13,203 nucleotides of DNA from Ruminococcaceae bacterium UBA1691 (GCA_002320555.1 DCJV01000016.1:1-13203), one strand, 5' to 3'. Positions 6,073 to 13,179 are shown, numbered from the stretch's first letter. Notes: generated by a model not told the origin, from the sequence alone. Numbers and translations are program-made.

Positions 6073-7149
6073 ATGCAGGAACGGTTGCAGGCGCTGGCAG
6101 ACCTTCTGCCGCCGACTGCGCAGGCGGCGCTGGTCGTCAGTGAAGAAAACAGGCGGTATTTCACCGGATTTCCGTCCTCGGCGGGTGTTTTGATTGTGTC
6201 GCGCGGCGGGAGCATTTTCCTGACAGACAGCCGTTATATTGAGGCTGCGCGCCGCACGGTGACCGGCTGCGAGGTGGAGGAGCTGACAAACCTCTCCGCC
6301 CAGCTGCCTGTGCTTTTGAAAGCGAATGGAATCAAACGGCTGATGCTGGAGGCGGGGCGCGTTACGCTCAGCCAAGCGGCGCGCTATCAGAAGCTGCTGC
6401 CGGACGTCTCATTGGATACGGGCGAAGGCCTTGATGCATGTATTGATTCCCTGCGTATGGTCAAAAACGGGGAGGAAAAAAGCCTGATCGTCCGCGCGCA
6501 GCGCATTGCGGAGCAGGCATTTGCGCACATTCTCACAATCATCCGTCCCGGCGTGACAGAACGGGAAATCGCGCTGGAGCTCGATCATTACATGCTTTCG
6601 CACGGCGCGCAGGCGCTCTCCTTTGAAACCATCGCCGTGGGCGGCGTGAATTCCTCGATGCCGCACGGCGTCCCGTCCGATTACCAAATCGCCTGCGGAG
6701 ATTTCGTCACGATGGACTACGGCGCTGTCGTGGACGGCTATCACAGCGATATGACGCGCACGGTCGCGGTCGGTACGGTTTCGGAGGAACAGAAAAGGGT
6801 GTATGATATTGTTCTGCGTGCTCAAAGGGCGGCGCTCGATGCCATCCGGCCCGGTATGGCCTGCGCCGATGCGGACCGCGCGGCGCGGGAGCTGATCACA
6901 CAGGAGGGCTATGGTGATGACTACCGCCATGGAACCGGGCACGGCGTGGGGATTGAAATCCATGAGCAGCCGGTTCTTTCGCCGGTTTCCCAACAGACGC
7001 TGGCCCCAGGCCATGTCGTCACGGTGGAACCGGGCATCTATCTGCCCGGGCGATTTGGCGTCAGGATTGAGGATATGGCGTTTGTCACAGAGGATGGCTG
7101 CAAAAATTTGACGCGCGCACCCAAGGATTTGATCATTTTACCTGTATGA
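6073..7149 (+). CDS. M24-family Xaa-Pro aminopeptidase
   Basis: This cytosolic metallopeptidase (358 residues) should cleave the first residue from peptides with proline in second place. Residues about 10-125 are a creatinase-type N-terminal domain, with the familiar NRRYFTGF phrase. The pita-bread catalytic domain carries the five dinuclear-metal ligands: Asp215, Asp226 (GYHSDMTRT), His290 (GTGHGVGIEIHE), Glu319 (VEPGIY) and Glu333 (RIED). Several in-frame ATGs exist (6043, 6052, 6061, 6067, 6073). GGAAAGGA at 6054-6061 favours 6073, or 6067 with tighter spacing. The order aroQ - this gene - efp equals yqhS-yqhT-efp in B. subtilis, so it is the YqhT orthologue by context. Substrate specificity is inferred from family. 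Confidence 0.93.
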   Translation: MQERLQALADLLPPTAQAALVVSEENRRYFTGFPSSAGVLIVSRGGSIFLTDSRYIEAARRTVTGCEVEELTNLSAQLPVLLKANGIKRLMLEAGRVTLSQAARYQKLLPDVSLDTGEGLDACIDSLRMVKNGEEKSLIVRAQRIAEQAFAHILTIIRPGVTEREIALELDHYMLSHGAQALSFETIAVGGVNSSMPHGVPSDYQIACGDFVTMDYGAVVDGYHSDMTRTVAVGTVSEEQKRVYDIVLRAQRAALDAIRPGMACADADRAARELITQEGYGDDYRHGTGHGVGIEIHEQPVLSPVSQQTLAPGHVVTVEPGIYLPGRFGVRIEDMAFVTEDGCKNLTRAPKDLIILPV

Positions 7150-7171
7150 GGCAGGTTTTCGCAGATAAAGC

Positions 7172-7200
7172 TTGAAAATTTTCAGGAAGTACGATAAACT
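7172..7200 (+). promoter_or_regulatory. Internal sigma-A promoter for efp
   Basis: TTGAAA (7172-7177), a 17-base spacer and TAAACT (7195-7200) make a good sigma-A promoter in the gap between the peptidase gene and efp. The transcript would start near 7207, about 40 bases before ATG 7247. It lets EF-P be made independently of the upstream genes. Confidence 0.7.
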
Positions 7201-7246
7201 AGTATCGATTCAAAGCTATCATTACGTTAATCGGAGGAATCTAGGT

Positions 7247-7804
7247 ATGATATCAGCAGGTGATTTCAGAAACGGCGTTACGTTTGAGATGGATGGCAAT
7301 GTCTATCAGATCATTGAGTTCCAGCATGTAAAGCCCGGCAAGGGCGCGGCCTTTGTACGCACGAAGATCCGCAATGTGATCGCCGGCGCCGTTGTAGAGC
7401 GCACCTTCAGCCCAACGGACAAGTTCCCGACCGCTTATATCGAGCGCAAGGAAATGGAATACTCCTATAATGACGGCGATCTTTATTATTTCATGGATCC
7501 GGAAAGCTATGAGCTCATCCCGATCAATGCGAGCGACCTGCCCGATACCTTTAAGTTTGTCAAGGAAAATATGGTCTGCAAGATTTTGTCTTATAAGGGC
7601 AATGTCTTCGGCGTGGAGCCGCCGACGTTTGTCACGCTGGAGGTCACCAAGACCGATCCCGGCTTCAAGGGCGATACGGCGACCAACGCCACCAAGCCCG
7701 CAACATTGGAAACCGGCGCTGAAATCCGTGTGCCGCTGTTTATCGACGAGGGTGAGATGATCAATATCGACACCCGTACCGGCGAGTATATGAGCCGTGC
7801 ATAA
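7247..7804 (+). CDS. efp: Translation elongation factor P
   Basis: EF-P binds ribosomes stalled on proline runs and restores peptide-bond formation. From ATG 7247 it has 185 residues, the standard length, with GGAGG (7233-7237) nine bases upstream. A TTG at 7172 in the same frame lies in the -35 box and is not the start. The N-terminal KOW-like domain begins MISAGDFRNG and carries the tip loop HVKPGKGAAF; Lys32 is the residue that is modified in other bacteria (5-aminopentanol in B. subtilis, beta-lysine in E. coli, where it is Lys34). Two OB-fold domains follow, ending in the conserved INIDTRTGEYMSRA. No modification enzyme gene is in the window. Confidence 0.97.
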   Translation: MISAGDFRNGVTFEMDGNVYQIIEFQHVKPGKGAAFVRTKIRNVIAGAVVERTFSPTDKFPTAYIERKEMEYSYNDGDLYYFMDPESYELIPINASDLPDTFKFVKENMVCKILSYKGNVFGVEPPTFVTLEVTKTDPGFKGDTATNATKPATLETGAEIRVPLFIDEGEMINIDTRTGEYMSRA

Positions 7805-7882
7805 GCGCCTGTCAGGACGGGTATATTGAAACTGGGTCTGCGGCGCAGCCGGATCAATTTATAACCTTTAAAGGAGATTATC

Positions 7883-8308
7883 ATGATGACAGTTACAGAA
7901 AAAGTGGCCTATCTCAAGGGCCTTGCAAAGGGCTTAGACCTTGCGCAGGACAAGGCGGAAACGAAGATGTTTGACGCGATCATGGAGGTGCTCGAGGACA
8001 TGGCGCTTACGGTGTCTGACCTAGAGGACGAGGTTGCGGAGCTGGGCGAGCAGGTCGACGCTGTCGATGAGGATCTCGCAGACGTCGAGGAGTTTGTCTT
8101 TGGCGATGATGACGACGAGTGCGGTTGCTGCGACGATGACGACGACATGTATGAAGTTGAGTGCCCTGCCTGCCATGAGACGATTTATCTCGATGAAAGC
8201 ATCTTGGAGGACGGTGCGATCGAATGCCCGAACTGCGGTACGGAGCTGGAATTCGATCTCGAATGTGATTGCTGTGGGGAAGAGGACGAGGAAGAGGACG
8301 ATGAATGA
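7883..8308 (+). CDS. Acidic coiled-coil protein with zinc ribbon (CD1247-type)
   Basis: The 141-residue protein has two parts. Residues 1-72 are helical (TEKVAYLKGLAKGLDL..., then a strongly acidic heptad-like stretch) and match what I recall as the clostridial CD1247 N-terminal domain. Residues 73-141 are extremely acidic and rich in cysteine: Cys80, Cys82, Cys83 between Asp runs, then CPAC (94-97) and CPNC (115-118), the four ligands of a zinc ribbon, then Cys128, Cys130, Cys131 before an acidic tail EEDEEEDDE. The two flanking Cys-rich clusters could form a second metal site. AAGGAG (7871-7876) precedes tandem ATGs at 7883/7886. It follows efp by 78 bases, with no clear promoter in the gap, and ends at a strong terminator. 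The function is unknown; an RNA-polymerase- or ribosome-associated role would suit a zinc ribbon but is not shown. Confidence 0.85.
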   Translation: MMTVTEKVAYLKGLAKGLDLAQDKAETKMFDAIMEVLEDMALTVSDLEDEVAELGEQVDAVDEDLADVEEFVFGDDDDECGCCDDDDDMYEVECPACHETIYLDESILEDGAIECPNCGTELEFDLECDCCGEEDEEEDDE

Positions 8309-8343
8309 TTGCCCAACCGGCTTGTTCCTTTGAAAAGCGTACA

Positions 8344-8388
8344 AGGGATGAAGGGGTTGCGGCCCTTTCATCCCTTTTTCTCTTTTTT
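8344..8388 (+). terminator. Strong intrinsic terminator closing the yqeG-efp block
   Basis: AGGGATGAAGGGG (8344-8356) pairs over 13 bp (one G-U) with CCCTTTCATCCCT (8363-8375) around a 6-base loop. A long T-rich tail follows to 8388. The flavodoxin ribosome site begins only a few bases later and no promoter was found in between, so it may also limit read-through into the next block. Confidence 0.93.
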
Positions 8389-8403
8389 ACGGAGGTGTCT
8401 TAA

Positions 8404-8922
8404 ATGAAATACTGCATTTTTTATGAAAGCGTTACCGGCAATACCGCAAGGCTGGCGCAGGCGGTGCAGCAGGCTTTGCCGCCTCAGGCGTGCGAAGTCT
8501 TTGCGTGTACGGCGAGCACTGCCGCTTCTGTACCAGAGCTGGCCTTCATCGGCTTTTGGACGGATCGGGGAACCTGCCCGCCCACAACGCAGGCCCTGCT
8601 TCAAAAATTGCATGGTAAAAAAATTGTATTGTTTGGCACGGCCGGCTTTGGAAGCGGGGAATATTTCACCGGGATTTTGCAGCGTGTGAAATCGCTGATC
8701 CCGGCGGATAACCATGTGTTAGGCGGCTTCCTGTGTCCCGGCGGGATGCCGGACAGTACGCGTGCGAAATACCTGTCGATGCTGGAGAAAAACCCGGAGG
8801 ACGAGCGAGCCAAGGGATTGCTGGCGGCCTTTGACCGGGCCCAGGGCCATCCGGATAAGCAGGATCTGGAGCAGGCAAAGGCGTTTGCGCGCGAAATGTA
8901 TGATCAGGCGGTAGGTACGTGA
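8404..8922 (+). CDS. Short flavodoxin-family protein
   Basis: The 172-residue protein has the flavodoxin phosphate-binding loop SVTGNT (9-14) directly after the first beta strand (KYCIFYE), so it should bind FMN and carry electrons between partners. Other recognisable parts are GFWTDRGT, the strand-loop VLFGTAGFG and the FLCPGGMP segment, shared by a group of short flavodoxins common in gut Clostridia. BilS, the partner of bilirubin reductase, belongs to a similar group as far as I recall, but no bilR is visible here. GGAGGT sits 7 bases before the ATG, just after the terminator at 8344-8388. It is followed 21 bases later by a HAD phosphatase gene. Partners are unknown. Confidence 0.87.
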   Translation: MKYCIFYESVTGNTARLAQAVQQALPPQACEVFACTASTAASVPELAFIGFWTDRGTCPPTTQALLQKLHGKKIVLFGTAGFGSGEYFTGILQRVKSLIPADNHVLGGFLCPGGMPDSTRAKYLSMLEKNPEDERAKGLLAAFDRAQGHPDKQDLEQAKAFAREMYDQAVGT

Positions 8923-8943
8923 ACGGATGCCGGAGGGACTTCG

Positions 8944-9594
8944 ATGATACGCAATGTGATTTTGGATTTTGGAAATGTGATCGGCAGCTTCGACGCACAA
9001 GCGCTGATGAGGCAGTTTTGCGAGGACGATGCGGACCGCCATTTGCTCAAACAGGCCATTTTTCATAATTGGACAGCACTGGATGCGGGGCAGACGGCGT
9101 ATGCGGATTATATCGCGCAGACACTGGACCGTTTACCCGAGCGCCTGCATGAGACAGCGCAAACCTATTTCCGAGACTGGTACAGGCATCTTACGTATGT
9201 CGATGGAATGCCGGAGCTGATCGCGGATTTGAAGGAGCAGGGGGTTCCGCTGTATCTTCTGTCGAACGCGCCGGTCTATTTTTCGCAGCATCTGGACTTT
9301 TTCGATGTGTTACAGGGATTTTCTGGCATTGTCGTTTCAGGCGATCTCCAAATGGTGAAGCCGGAGGCGGGAATCTATACCTATCTTCTTGAGAAATATG
9401 CGCTTGTTCCCGAGGAAAGCCTCTTTATCGACGATATGGAGGAGAATGTCGAAGCGGCCCGGAAGTGCGGGCTGCAGGGATATCCATTCGATGGAGATAC
9501 GGAGAAGCTCAGGTGGCGCCTCTCTCCCTTACTGAATGGAGGAAAGCCCGGATCGCTTCCGGTTTGCAAAGATGCGTTGAATGTACTACTATAA
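8944..9594 (+). CDS. HAD-IA family hydrolase (YihX-like)
   Basis: The 216-residue HAD hydrolase carries the nucleophile in LDFGNVI (Asp8), Ser107-Asn108 in LLSNAP, Lys139 in MVKPEAGIY and the metal-binding pair Asp163-Asp164 in FIDDMEEN. Position 10 is Gly instead of the usual second Asp; the same D-x-G-N pattern occurs in E. coli YihX, a sugar-phosphate phosphatase, so the enzyme is probably active. The helical cap lies at about residues 15-85. GGAGGG precedes ATG 8944 by 6 bases. It lies in a run with the flavodoxin upstream and the DtxR regulator 24 bases downstream. The substrate cannot be told from sequence; sugar phosphates are the best guess. Confidence 0.88.
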   Translation: MIRNVILDFGNVIGSFDAQALMRQFCEDDADRHLLKQAIFHNWTALDAGQTAYADYIAQTLDRLPERLHETAQTYFRDWYRHLTYVDGMPELIADLKEQGVPLYLLSNAPVYFSQHLDFFDVLQGFSGIVVSGDLQMVKPEAGIYTYLLEKYALVPEESLFIDDMEENVEAARKCGLQGYPFDGDTEKLRWRLSPLLNGGKPGSLPVCKDALNVLL

Positions 9595-9602
9595 AAGCAC
9601 AT
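9564..9602 (+). promoter_or_regulatory. Possible promoter plus palindrome ahead of the DtxR/ECF genes
   Basis: TTGCAA (9564-9569), a 17-base spacer and TACTAT (9587-9592) form a moderate sigma-A candidate (four of six matches in each box) inside the end of the HAD gene. An imperfect palindrome, ATGTACT (9581-9587) and AGCACAT (9596-9602), overlaps the -10 box and the expected start point. Its 22-bp size is like DtxR/MntR operators, so self-control by the next gene is possible. The sequence does not match the known DtxR or MntR boxes, so this is only a suggestion. Confidence 0.35.
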
Positions 9603-9618
9603 GAAAAGGGGGGGCATC

Positions 9619-9990
9619 ATGAAAATACAGGAATCCGGCGAAAATTATCTGGAAATGATCCTCATGCTCAAAAATCAGAAGGGCAGCGTGCGCTCCATCG
9701 ACGTTGCACACGCCCTCTCCGTTACCAAGCCCAGCGTTTCCCGGGCAATGTCGATTTTGCGCAAGGCGGGGCATATCACGATGGATGACGAAGGTTTCCT
9801 CGAGCTGACGGATTCTGGACGGGAGATTGCGGCACGAATCTATGAGCGCCACCAGCTTCTGACGGAATATCTGACGGCGCTTGGTGTCAGCCCGGAGACG
9901 GCTGCACAGGACGCCTGCCGGATGGAGCATGTGATCAGCCAGGAGTCCTTTGACAGGATCCGCGCGCATGTAGCCGAAAGAGAACCGTGA
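9619..9990 (+). CDS. Small DtxR/MntR-family metal-dependent regulator, iron-type site
   Basis: The 123-residue regulator starts at ATG 9619, with the run AAAAGGGGGGG just upstream; ATG 9601 in the same frame lies before that site. Residues 1-70 are the winged-helix DNA-binding domain, with the recognition helix near TKPSVSRAMSIL (36-47). The rest is a short dimerisation domain holding His78 and Cys100, Glu103, His104 in DACRMEH. Cys-x-x-Glu-His matches the iron-responsive DtxR primary site (Cys102, Glu105, His106), not MntR, which has Glu at the first place. Asn9 stands where DtxR has Met10 and MntR has Asp8. The C-terminal SH3-like domain of full DtxR is absent. It lies 6 bases upstream of the ecfT gene, so it probably controls that ECF importer, with Fe(II) or another divalent metal as co-repressor. 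Confidence 0.9.
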   Translation: MKIQESGENYLEMILMLKNQKGSVRSIDVAHALSVTKPSVSRAMSILRKAGHITMDDEGFLELTDSGREIAARIYERHQLLTEYLTALGVSPETAAQDACRMEHVISQESFDRIRAHVAEREP

Positions 9991-9996
9991 CAGAAG

Positions 9997-10923
9997 ATGA
10001 AAAGAGTTTTGGATGTACAAAGTGCCGCCTGCAGACAGGACATGCGTTTTCAGGCGCAGCATCCGCTGGTGACGCTTGTGTATTATATTGGGGTGTTCAT
10101 GGCCCTTTTCTTGTTTAACAGCCTGTGTTATACGGCTGTCATTCTGGCCTGGATGCTGCTGCTCGCCTGCCGGACGGCGGGAGGGCGGAAATCGCTGCGC
10201 CTGCTTTTTGGCGCGGTTCTCTTTGGCGGTATTCTGCTTTTGATCAATCCCCTTGTTAACAGCGAAGGGCTCCATATCCTTTTTTATCTGGGAGAACGTC
10301 CGATCACGCTGGAATCGCTGCTTTTTGGCACGCATAATCTGCTGCTGATTGTGGCGCTGCTGCTGGTATTCCCATCTCTCAACCTTTTGATGGACAGCGA
10401 GCGGGTTTTGTTCCTTTTCTCACGCTTTCTACAAGCGAGTGCGTTGATCCTGACCATGGCAATGCGGTTCGTTCCGCTGCTCACCCGCCGCGCGCGGGAA
10501 TTGTTGCAGATATACAGGCAGGAGGGCGGCGGCCTGCTTTTACGCCTGCGCCACACGGGGAAATTGCTCGGTGCGCTGCTGGACTGGACGATGGAGGAAG
10601 GGATGCAATCCTCCCGTACGCTCCGGGCGCGCGGATATGGAGGACGAAATCGGACCTTTTACAGCGCATTCCGCTGTACGGTACGGGATGCGGGGTCGCT
10701 TTGCCTTCTGACTGTAGCTGCGGCTCTGCTCATGGGCCTGCGCTTTTTTGGCGCGGGGAAATGGATGTATTTTCCCGCTTTTACAGCTCCATCGCTTAAC
10801 GGAATACAGGCGGGTGGCCTGGGTCTCCTCTGCCTTTTTTGCGGCTATCCGTTCCTGCTGGAGGCCGGAAGCCGGATATTCCATGCTCTGGAGACGCACA
10901 GAAGGAGGACTATCCTTGTCTGA
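9997..10923 (+). CDS. ecfT: Energy-coupling factor transporter transmembrane protein EcfT
   Basis: The 308-residue integral membrane protein has about six hydrophobic segments, clustered at residues 24-55, 65-85, 103-130, 220-245 and 260-285. Between them lies the cytosolic coupling region, with MRFVPLLTRRARELLQ and the RARGYGG motif (210-216) that docks onto the ATPases; the Ala-Arg-Gly signature is typical of EcfT/CbiQ. It forms the scaffold that links the two ATPase sites to the substrate-binding S component. ATG 9997 has only a weak ribosome site (AGAAG), so coupling to the regulator gene 6 bases upstream is likely. Its end overlaps the ATPase gene by 8 bases. Confidence 0.92.
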   Translation: MKRVLDVQSAACRQDMRFQAQHPLVTLVYYIGVFMALFLFNSLCYTAVILAWMLLLACRTAGGRKSLRLLFGAVLFGGILLLINPLVNSEGLHILFYLGERPITLESLLFGTHNLLLIVALLLVFPSLNLLMDSERVLFLFSRFLQASALILTMAMRFVPLLTRRARELLQIYRQEGGGLLLRLRHTGKLLGALLDWTMEEGMQSSRTLRARGYGGRNRTFYSAFRCTVRDAGSLCLLTVAAALLMGLRFFGAGKWMYFPAFTAPSLNGIQAGGLGLLCLFCGYPFLLEAGSRIFHALETHRRRTILV

Positions 10924-12511
10924 TAAACAGCCATTACTTACCCTTCGGGATTATGGCTTTACCTATGCGCTGGGGACGGCGCCGGCCCTTAACCATATCT
11001 CCCTGGAAATCTGGGAGGGAGACTTCATCGTATTGTGCGGTGCATCCGGAAGCGGGAAAAGCACGCTGCTCGAATTGATCAAGCCGGATATTGCGCCATG
11101 CGGGACCTCACAGGGTAAGATGGAAACTATGCTCTCCACGCAGGAGACGGCGATTGTCTTCCAAAATCCAGAGGCGCAGCTGCTGACCACCAGCGTGCTC
11201 AATGATCTGGCCCTTCCGATGGAGAACCGTGGCCTGTCGCCACAGCTTATGCGCCGCCGCATGGCGGAGACTGTGAGCTTCTTTGGCCTGGAGTCCCTTC
11301 TGCATCGGGGGCCTGAGTTGCTCTCCGGTGGGGAAAAGCAGCTGGTTTCCCTGTGCGCTGCGCTGATGGAGCAGCCAAAGCTGCTTCTGCTCGATGAGCC
11401 GGCCGCTCAGCTCGATCCGATTGCGGCGCGCGCCTTTTTTGACATGCTCCGGCGTGTCCATGAGGAGCTTGGCGTAACGGTCGTTCTGGCCGAGCATCGG
11501 CTTGATGAAGCCGCGGCGCTTGCCGACCGGCTTGTGCTCCTGGAGAGAGGGGAGATTCGCTACGCTGGTACGCCGGAAGAGGTTTTTCAGAAAATCTGGA
11601 TCGGACGGGATGAAGACTTTTTACCATTTTTGCCGCAGGCACCGCTCTGTTCTCTGGCAATCGACGAAACGAAGGCTCCTGCCCTGACGCCGCCTCAATT
11701 GCGGGAGCGCTGCCGTCCGTTCCTACGGGCGGAACAGAAAACGGCGGATTCCAGAAAAGATCCATTACCGGGCGGAAAAAAGGTATTGGAATTTCGAGAT
11801 GTGAGCTTTTCCTATGAAAAGGGGGAGCCGGTGCTCCAGAATCTGCGCATGGCGCTGCATGAGAATGAGGTGCTCTGCCTGCTTGGTGGGAATGGGAGCG
11901 GCAAGAGCACACTGCTGAAGATCGCCGCAGGGCTCCTGCAGCCGCGCGCCGGGCGGGTGAAGCGCGCGAAGAACCTGCGGGTCGGCTATCTGCCGCAGAG
12001 CCTGCAATCCTGTTTCCTGGCGGACACGCTCGAAGAGGCGTTGCAGGACAGCCGGAAAAAAGGCGGCTGTACACAGGAAGAGAAGCAGCGGATGATAAAG
12101 GCTTTTGCGCTGACGGCACTTTTGGATCGCCACCCGTATGACCTGAGTGGAGGCGAGCAGCAGAGGGCGGCATTCGCGGCGCTTTTGCTGCGAAGCCCTG
12201 ATCTGCTGCTGCTCGACGAGCCAACCAAGGGACTGGATCCGGCGGCGAAACAATTCTTTGGAACCGTGCTGCGTGGGCTATCCCTGCCTGTTTTGCTCGC
12301 GACGCACGATATTCCTTTTGCCGCCGCCTTTGCGGACCAGTGCGCGATGCTTTTTGATGGATCCATCGTGGACATGGCCCCGCCGCGCGGCTTCTTCCGG
12401 GGAAGCCGGTATTATACGACTGCCATTGGACAGGCACTTTCTCCCCTTGGCAGCGATGCGATTTTATATGAGGATGTGCTGTCATTATGCGGGCGAGAAG
12501 AGCGGGTGTAG
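10916..12511 (+). CDS. Fused double ATPase of an ECF importer (EcfA1A2-type)
   Basis: The 531-residue cytosolic protein has two ABC ATPase domains in one chain and powers the ECF importer. Domain 1 (about 7-230): Walker A GASGSGKST (42-50), Q-loop VFQNPEAQ, signature LSGGEKQ (136-142), Walker B LLLLDE (156-161), His194. Domain 2 (about 290-500): Walker A GGNGSGKST (324-332), a Q-loop reading YLPQS, signature LSGGEQQ (410-416), Walker B LLLLDE (430-435), His464. All catalytic residues are present in both halves. The start is TTG 10916, with GGAGG 7 bases upstream; an in-frame ATG at 10748 would lie deep within ecfT and is rejected. Fusion of both ATPases is known from YkoD of B. subtilis and from dedicated (group I) ECF systems. 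Tight overlaps with ecfT (8 bases) and the S gene (25 bases) show a single unit. Confidence 0.95.
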   Translation: MSDKQPLLTLRDYGFTYALGTAPALNHISLEIWEGDFIVLCGASGSGKSTLLELIKPDIAPCGTSQGKMETMLSTQETAIVFQNPEAQLLTTSVLNDLALPMENRGLSPQLMRRRMAETVSFFGLESLLHRGPELLSGGEKQLVSLCAALMEQPKLLLLDEPAAQLDPIAARAFFDMLRRVHEELGVTVVLAEHRLDEAAALADRLVLLERGEIRYAGTPEEVFQKIWIGRDEDFLPFLPQAPLCSLAIDETKAPALTPPQLRERCRPFLRAEQKTADSRKDPLPGGKKVLEFRDVSFSYEKGEPVLQNLRMALHENEVLCLLGGNGSGKSTLLKIAAGLLQPRAGRVKRAKNLRVGYLPQSLQSCFLADTLEEALQDSRKKGGCTQEEKQRMIKAFALTALLDRHPYDLSGGEQQRAAFAALLLRSPDLLLLDEPTKGLDPAAKQFFGTVLRGLSLPVLLATHDIPFAAAFADQCAMLFDGSIVDMAPPRGFFRGSRYYTTAIGQALSPLGSDAILYEDVLSLCGREERV

Positions 12512-13179
12512 CGATTGGAGGCGGTTGCCTGGCGGCAGCGCCGCTGATGGTTATCCTGTGGAAACGGGATTCCTTCTTGCCCGCGCTGCTGCTCGCAGTG
12601 TGCGGCGTGCTGCTCCTGCTTTTCTTCAGCTTCGAGCACAGCCGCGCCGGTGCGCAGAAAATCGTGCTGATCGCCCTGCTTTCGGCGGTTTCCTGCGCGG
12701 GCAGAGTTCTGTTTGCAGGTATTCCGAGTGTGCAGCCATCCTCCTTTTTGATCATCCTCACCGGGCTTGCCTTCGGCCCGCAGGCCGGTTTCATGACGGG
12801 AGCTATGACGGCGCTGACCTCCAATATGCTGCTCGGACAGGGCCCCTGGACGGTCTGGCAGATGGCGGCCTGGGGACTGATGGGCCTGCTTTCCGGCCTG
12901 CTATACCGTTCCCTGAAAAAGCATCCGATTGCGCTTTCTGTGTATGGTTTTCTTTGGGGCTTTCTGTTTGGTTGGATGATGAATCTCTGGACGGTATCCG
13001 GCGGCTTTTTCGGGCCGGTTTCCCTGCGGGCAGTGATTGCCGCCGGTACGGCCTCTCTGCCGCTTGACCTTGCGCATGCGGTCTGCAACCTGCTGTTGCT
13101 GCTCCTGCTTGCGGGGCCTTTCCTGCGGAAGCTGGAACGGATTGCGGTGAAATATGGGCTGAGAAGGCAAGTGGAATAG
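12487..13179 (+). CDS. ECF transporter substrate-binding (S) component
   Basis: The 230-residue membrane protein should bind the vitamin or cofactor and partner with EcfT. Hydrophobic segments appear at about 8-25, 30-49, 57-78, 84-110, 118-137, 146-168 and 185-212. The first two look like an N-terminal addition to the usual six-helix S fold, which begins near AQKIVLIALLSAV. Phrases such as GRVLFAGIPSVQP (72-84), AFGPQAGF and GQGPWTVWQM (117-126) fit a group of Firmicute S components linked in the literature to cobalamin (CbrT-like) or heme (Lactobacillus sakei LSA1836-1840 locus). This placement is from memory and does not prove a substrate. ATG 12487 lies inside the ATPase gene, with GAGGA about 13 bases upstream. 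After its stop only 24 bases remain in the window. Confidence 0.85.
   Translation: MRARRAGVAIGGGCLAAAPLMVILWKRDSFLPALLLAVCGVLLLLFFSFEHSRAGAQKIVLIALLSAVSCAGRVLFAGIPSVQPSSFLIILTGLAFGPQAGFMTGAMTALTSNMLLGQGPWTVWQMAAWGLMGLLSGLLYRSLKKHPIALSVYGFLWGFLFGWMMNLWTVSGGFFGPVSLRAVIAAGTASLPLDLAHAVCNLLLLLLLAGPFLRKLERIAVKYGLRRQVE

Noticed and set aside
7909..8148. 79-codon serine-rich minus-strand frame
   Set aside because: It is the antisense of GAC/GAG/GAT codons in the acidic protein gene; the serine runs are an artefact.
9595..9996. Cobalamin or other riboswitch ahead of the ECF genes
   Set aside because: The gaps are only 24 and 6 bases, too short for a riboswitch, and no B12-box-like sequence was noticed in the intergenic spaces.
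10748..10915. N-terminal extension of the double ATPase
   Set aside because: It would overlap ecfT by about 170 bases in another frame. The GGAGG site and TTG at 10916 give a normal ABC N-terminus.
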